Notes under the pieces: model-generated | Told to the model about the DNA's origin: nothing | The model's database searches: none | The model's input: only the letters and a program-made list of their open reading frames with translations | Assembly: GCA_964370605.1 (NCBI GenBank) | Contig: CAYJJX010000004.1 | Location: 61,165-125,164, forward strand | Source of the DNA: CAYJBH01 sp964370605 | Lineage (GTDB): Bacteria > Bacillota > Clostridia > Oscillospirales > Ruminococcaceae | Reading direction: 5' to 3' | DNA length: 64,000 nucleotides | Shown here: in pieces, positions 63,782 through 64,000 of the stretch | Numbering within the stretch: position 1 is the first letter of the stretch | How the letters are laid out: each line of letters opens with the position of its first letter | Position numbers and translations under genes: made by a program

Positions 63782-63866
63782 AAAAGTGTTAGTCCTTAGC
63801 TAACTCGTAGAGTTAGGTTATTGTCTCGAAAACCACTGAGATATAATAGGACTAACACTTTTTTGT
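63782..63866 (+). terminator. Compound terminator after spoIVB
   Basis: Outer stem AAAAGTGTTAGTCCT / AGGACTAACACTTTT is a perfect 15 bp (63782-63796 / 63848-63862) followed by TTTG. Inside the 51-base loop lies a second hairpin CTAACTC-GTA-GAGTTAG (63800-63816). Confidence 0.75.
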
Positions 63867-63895
63867 TGACACTATCACAAAATGAGATGTATAAT
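63866..63895 (+). promoter_or_regulatory. Promoter of the next gene
   Basis: TTGACA (63866-63871), 18-base spacer, TATAAT (63890-63895), directly after the spoIVB terminator. Confidence 0.55.
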
Positions 63896-63984
63896 ATAAT
63901 TATTAAAGAAAATTCTTGTTATCCTACGGTGGGGTTGGGTTGTGGATAACGGAGAGAATATTTATATGCGAGGATGTGAAAAAT

Positions 63985-64000
63985 ATGTTTAAATTTTATA
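63985..64000 (+). CDS. Possible start of a downstream gene (cut by window edge)
   Basis: ATG at 63985 has AGGATGTG 8-15 bases upstream and opens a frame starting MFKF that runs out of the window. spo0A often follows spoIVB, but the first residues do not resemble a Spo0A start, so no name is offered. Confidence 0.3.

Noticed and set aside
1..64000. CRISPR array or cas genes
   Set aside because: No series of regularly spaced direct repeats and no Cas-like protein was seen. The short repeats present are hairpins or element ends.

Overview
The window is a chromosomal segment of moderate GC content from a Gram-positive, anaerobic, flagellated, endospore-forming bacterium, most likely class Clostridia. 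The evidence is SpoIVB (endospore formation), a FlgM/FlgN/FlgK/FlgL/FliW/CsrA flagellar block, rubrerythrin plus desulfoferrodoxin (anaerobic oxidative-stress defence), a GTP-type PEP carboxykinase with pyruvate phosphate dikinase, a heterodimeric ABC exporter of the Firmicute kind, and AGGAGG-type ribosome binding sites with many TTG starts. Nearly all DNA is single-copy housekeeping content. No prophage, CRISPR array, secretion island or rRNA operon was seen.

Layout. 1-3010: 3' end of carB, two small genes of unknown function, tRNA-Ser(GCU) followed by a run of hairpins and tRNA-derived repeats, and an autoregulated PadR gene with a degraded partner. 3080-6870: translation/secretion operon ylxM-ffh-rpsP-khpA-rimM-trmD; rplS, usually next, is absent. 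6570-10190: mreC-mreD-mrdA, cell-shape and elongation peptidoglycan synthesis. 10270-16930: a TPR-like glycosyltransferase, purC, 5-formyl-THF cyclo-ligase, a lipid-linked sugar flippase, dut and trmFO. 17000-22840: flagellar late genes on the minus strand, with a putative sigma-28 promoter ahead of flgM. 23060-25700: ppdK. 25800-28140: an YtrABC-like GntR/ATPase/permease operon with a clear operator.

28340-33000: an HD protein, a zinc-ribbon membrane protein, a stand-alone TrpB2 preceded by a leader peptide with tandem Trp codons and a terminator (apparent attenuator), and pckG. 33200-41220: tsaD, rimI and polA on the minus strand, divergent dus, yfbR-like nucleotidase, YfhO. 41640-47520: PilZ protein, asd, DUF368 transporter, pnp, rpsO. 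47660-53110: transposase remnant with a REP-like hairpin, GNAT, DUF1638 protein, heterodimeric ABC exporter. 53190-54790: Fur/PerR divergent from rubrerythrin and superoxide reductase. 54890-60560: two tandem URO-D-like methyltransferases, a PLP lyase of the aluminium-resistance family, murD, a patatin. 60720-64000: a small cysteine protein, an Arc-like/SPFH pair, spoIVB and the start of a following gene.

The observations most worth a second look are the Trp attenuator upstream of trpB2, the tRNA-Ser-derived repeat tract, paired covarying hairpins with adjacent MITE-like inverted repeats, a three-hairpin element inside the ABC operon, the URO-D/DUF1638 genes that suggest a corrinoid methyl-transfer activity without its usual partners, and an uncharacterised gene pair beside csrA. 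None of these amounts to a clearly new multi-gene system; the regulatory and repeat elements are the least explained parts of the window.
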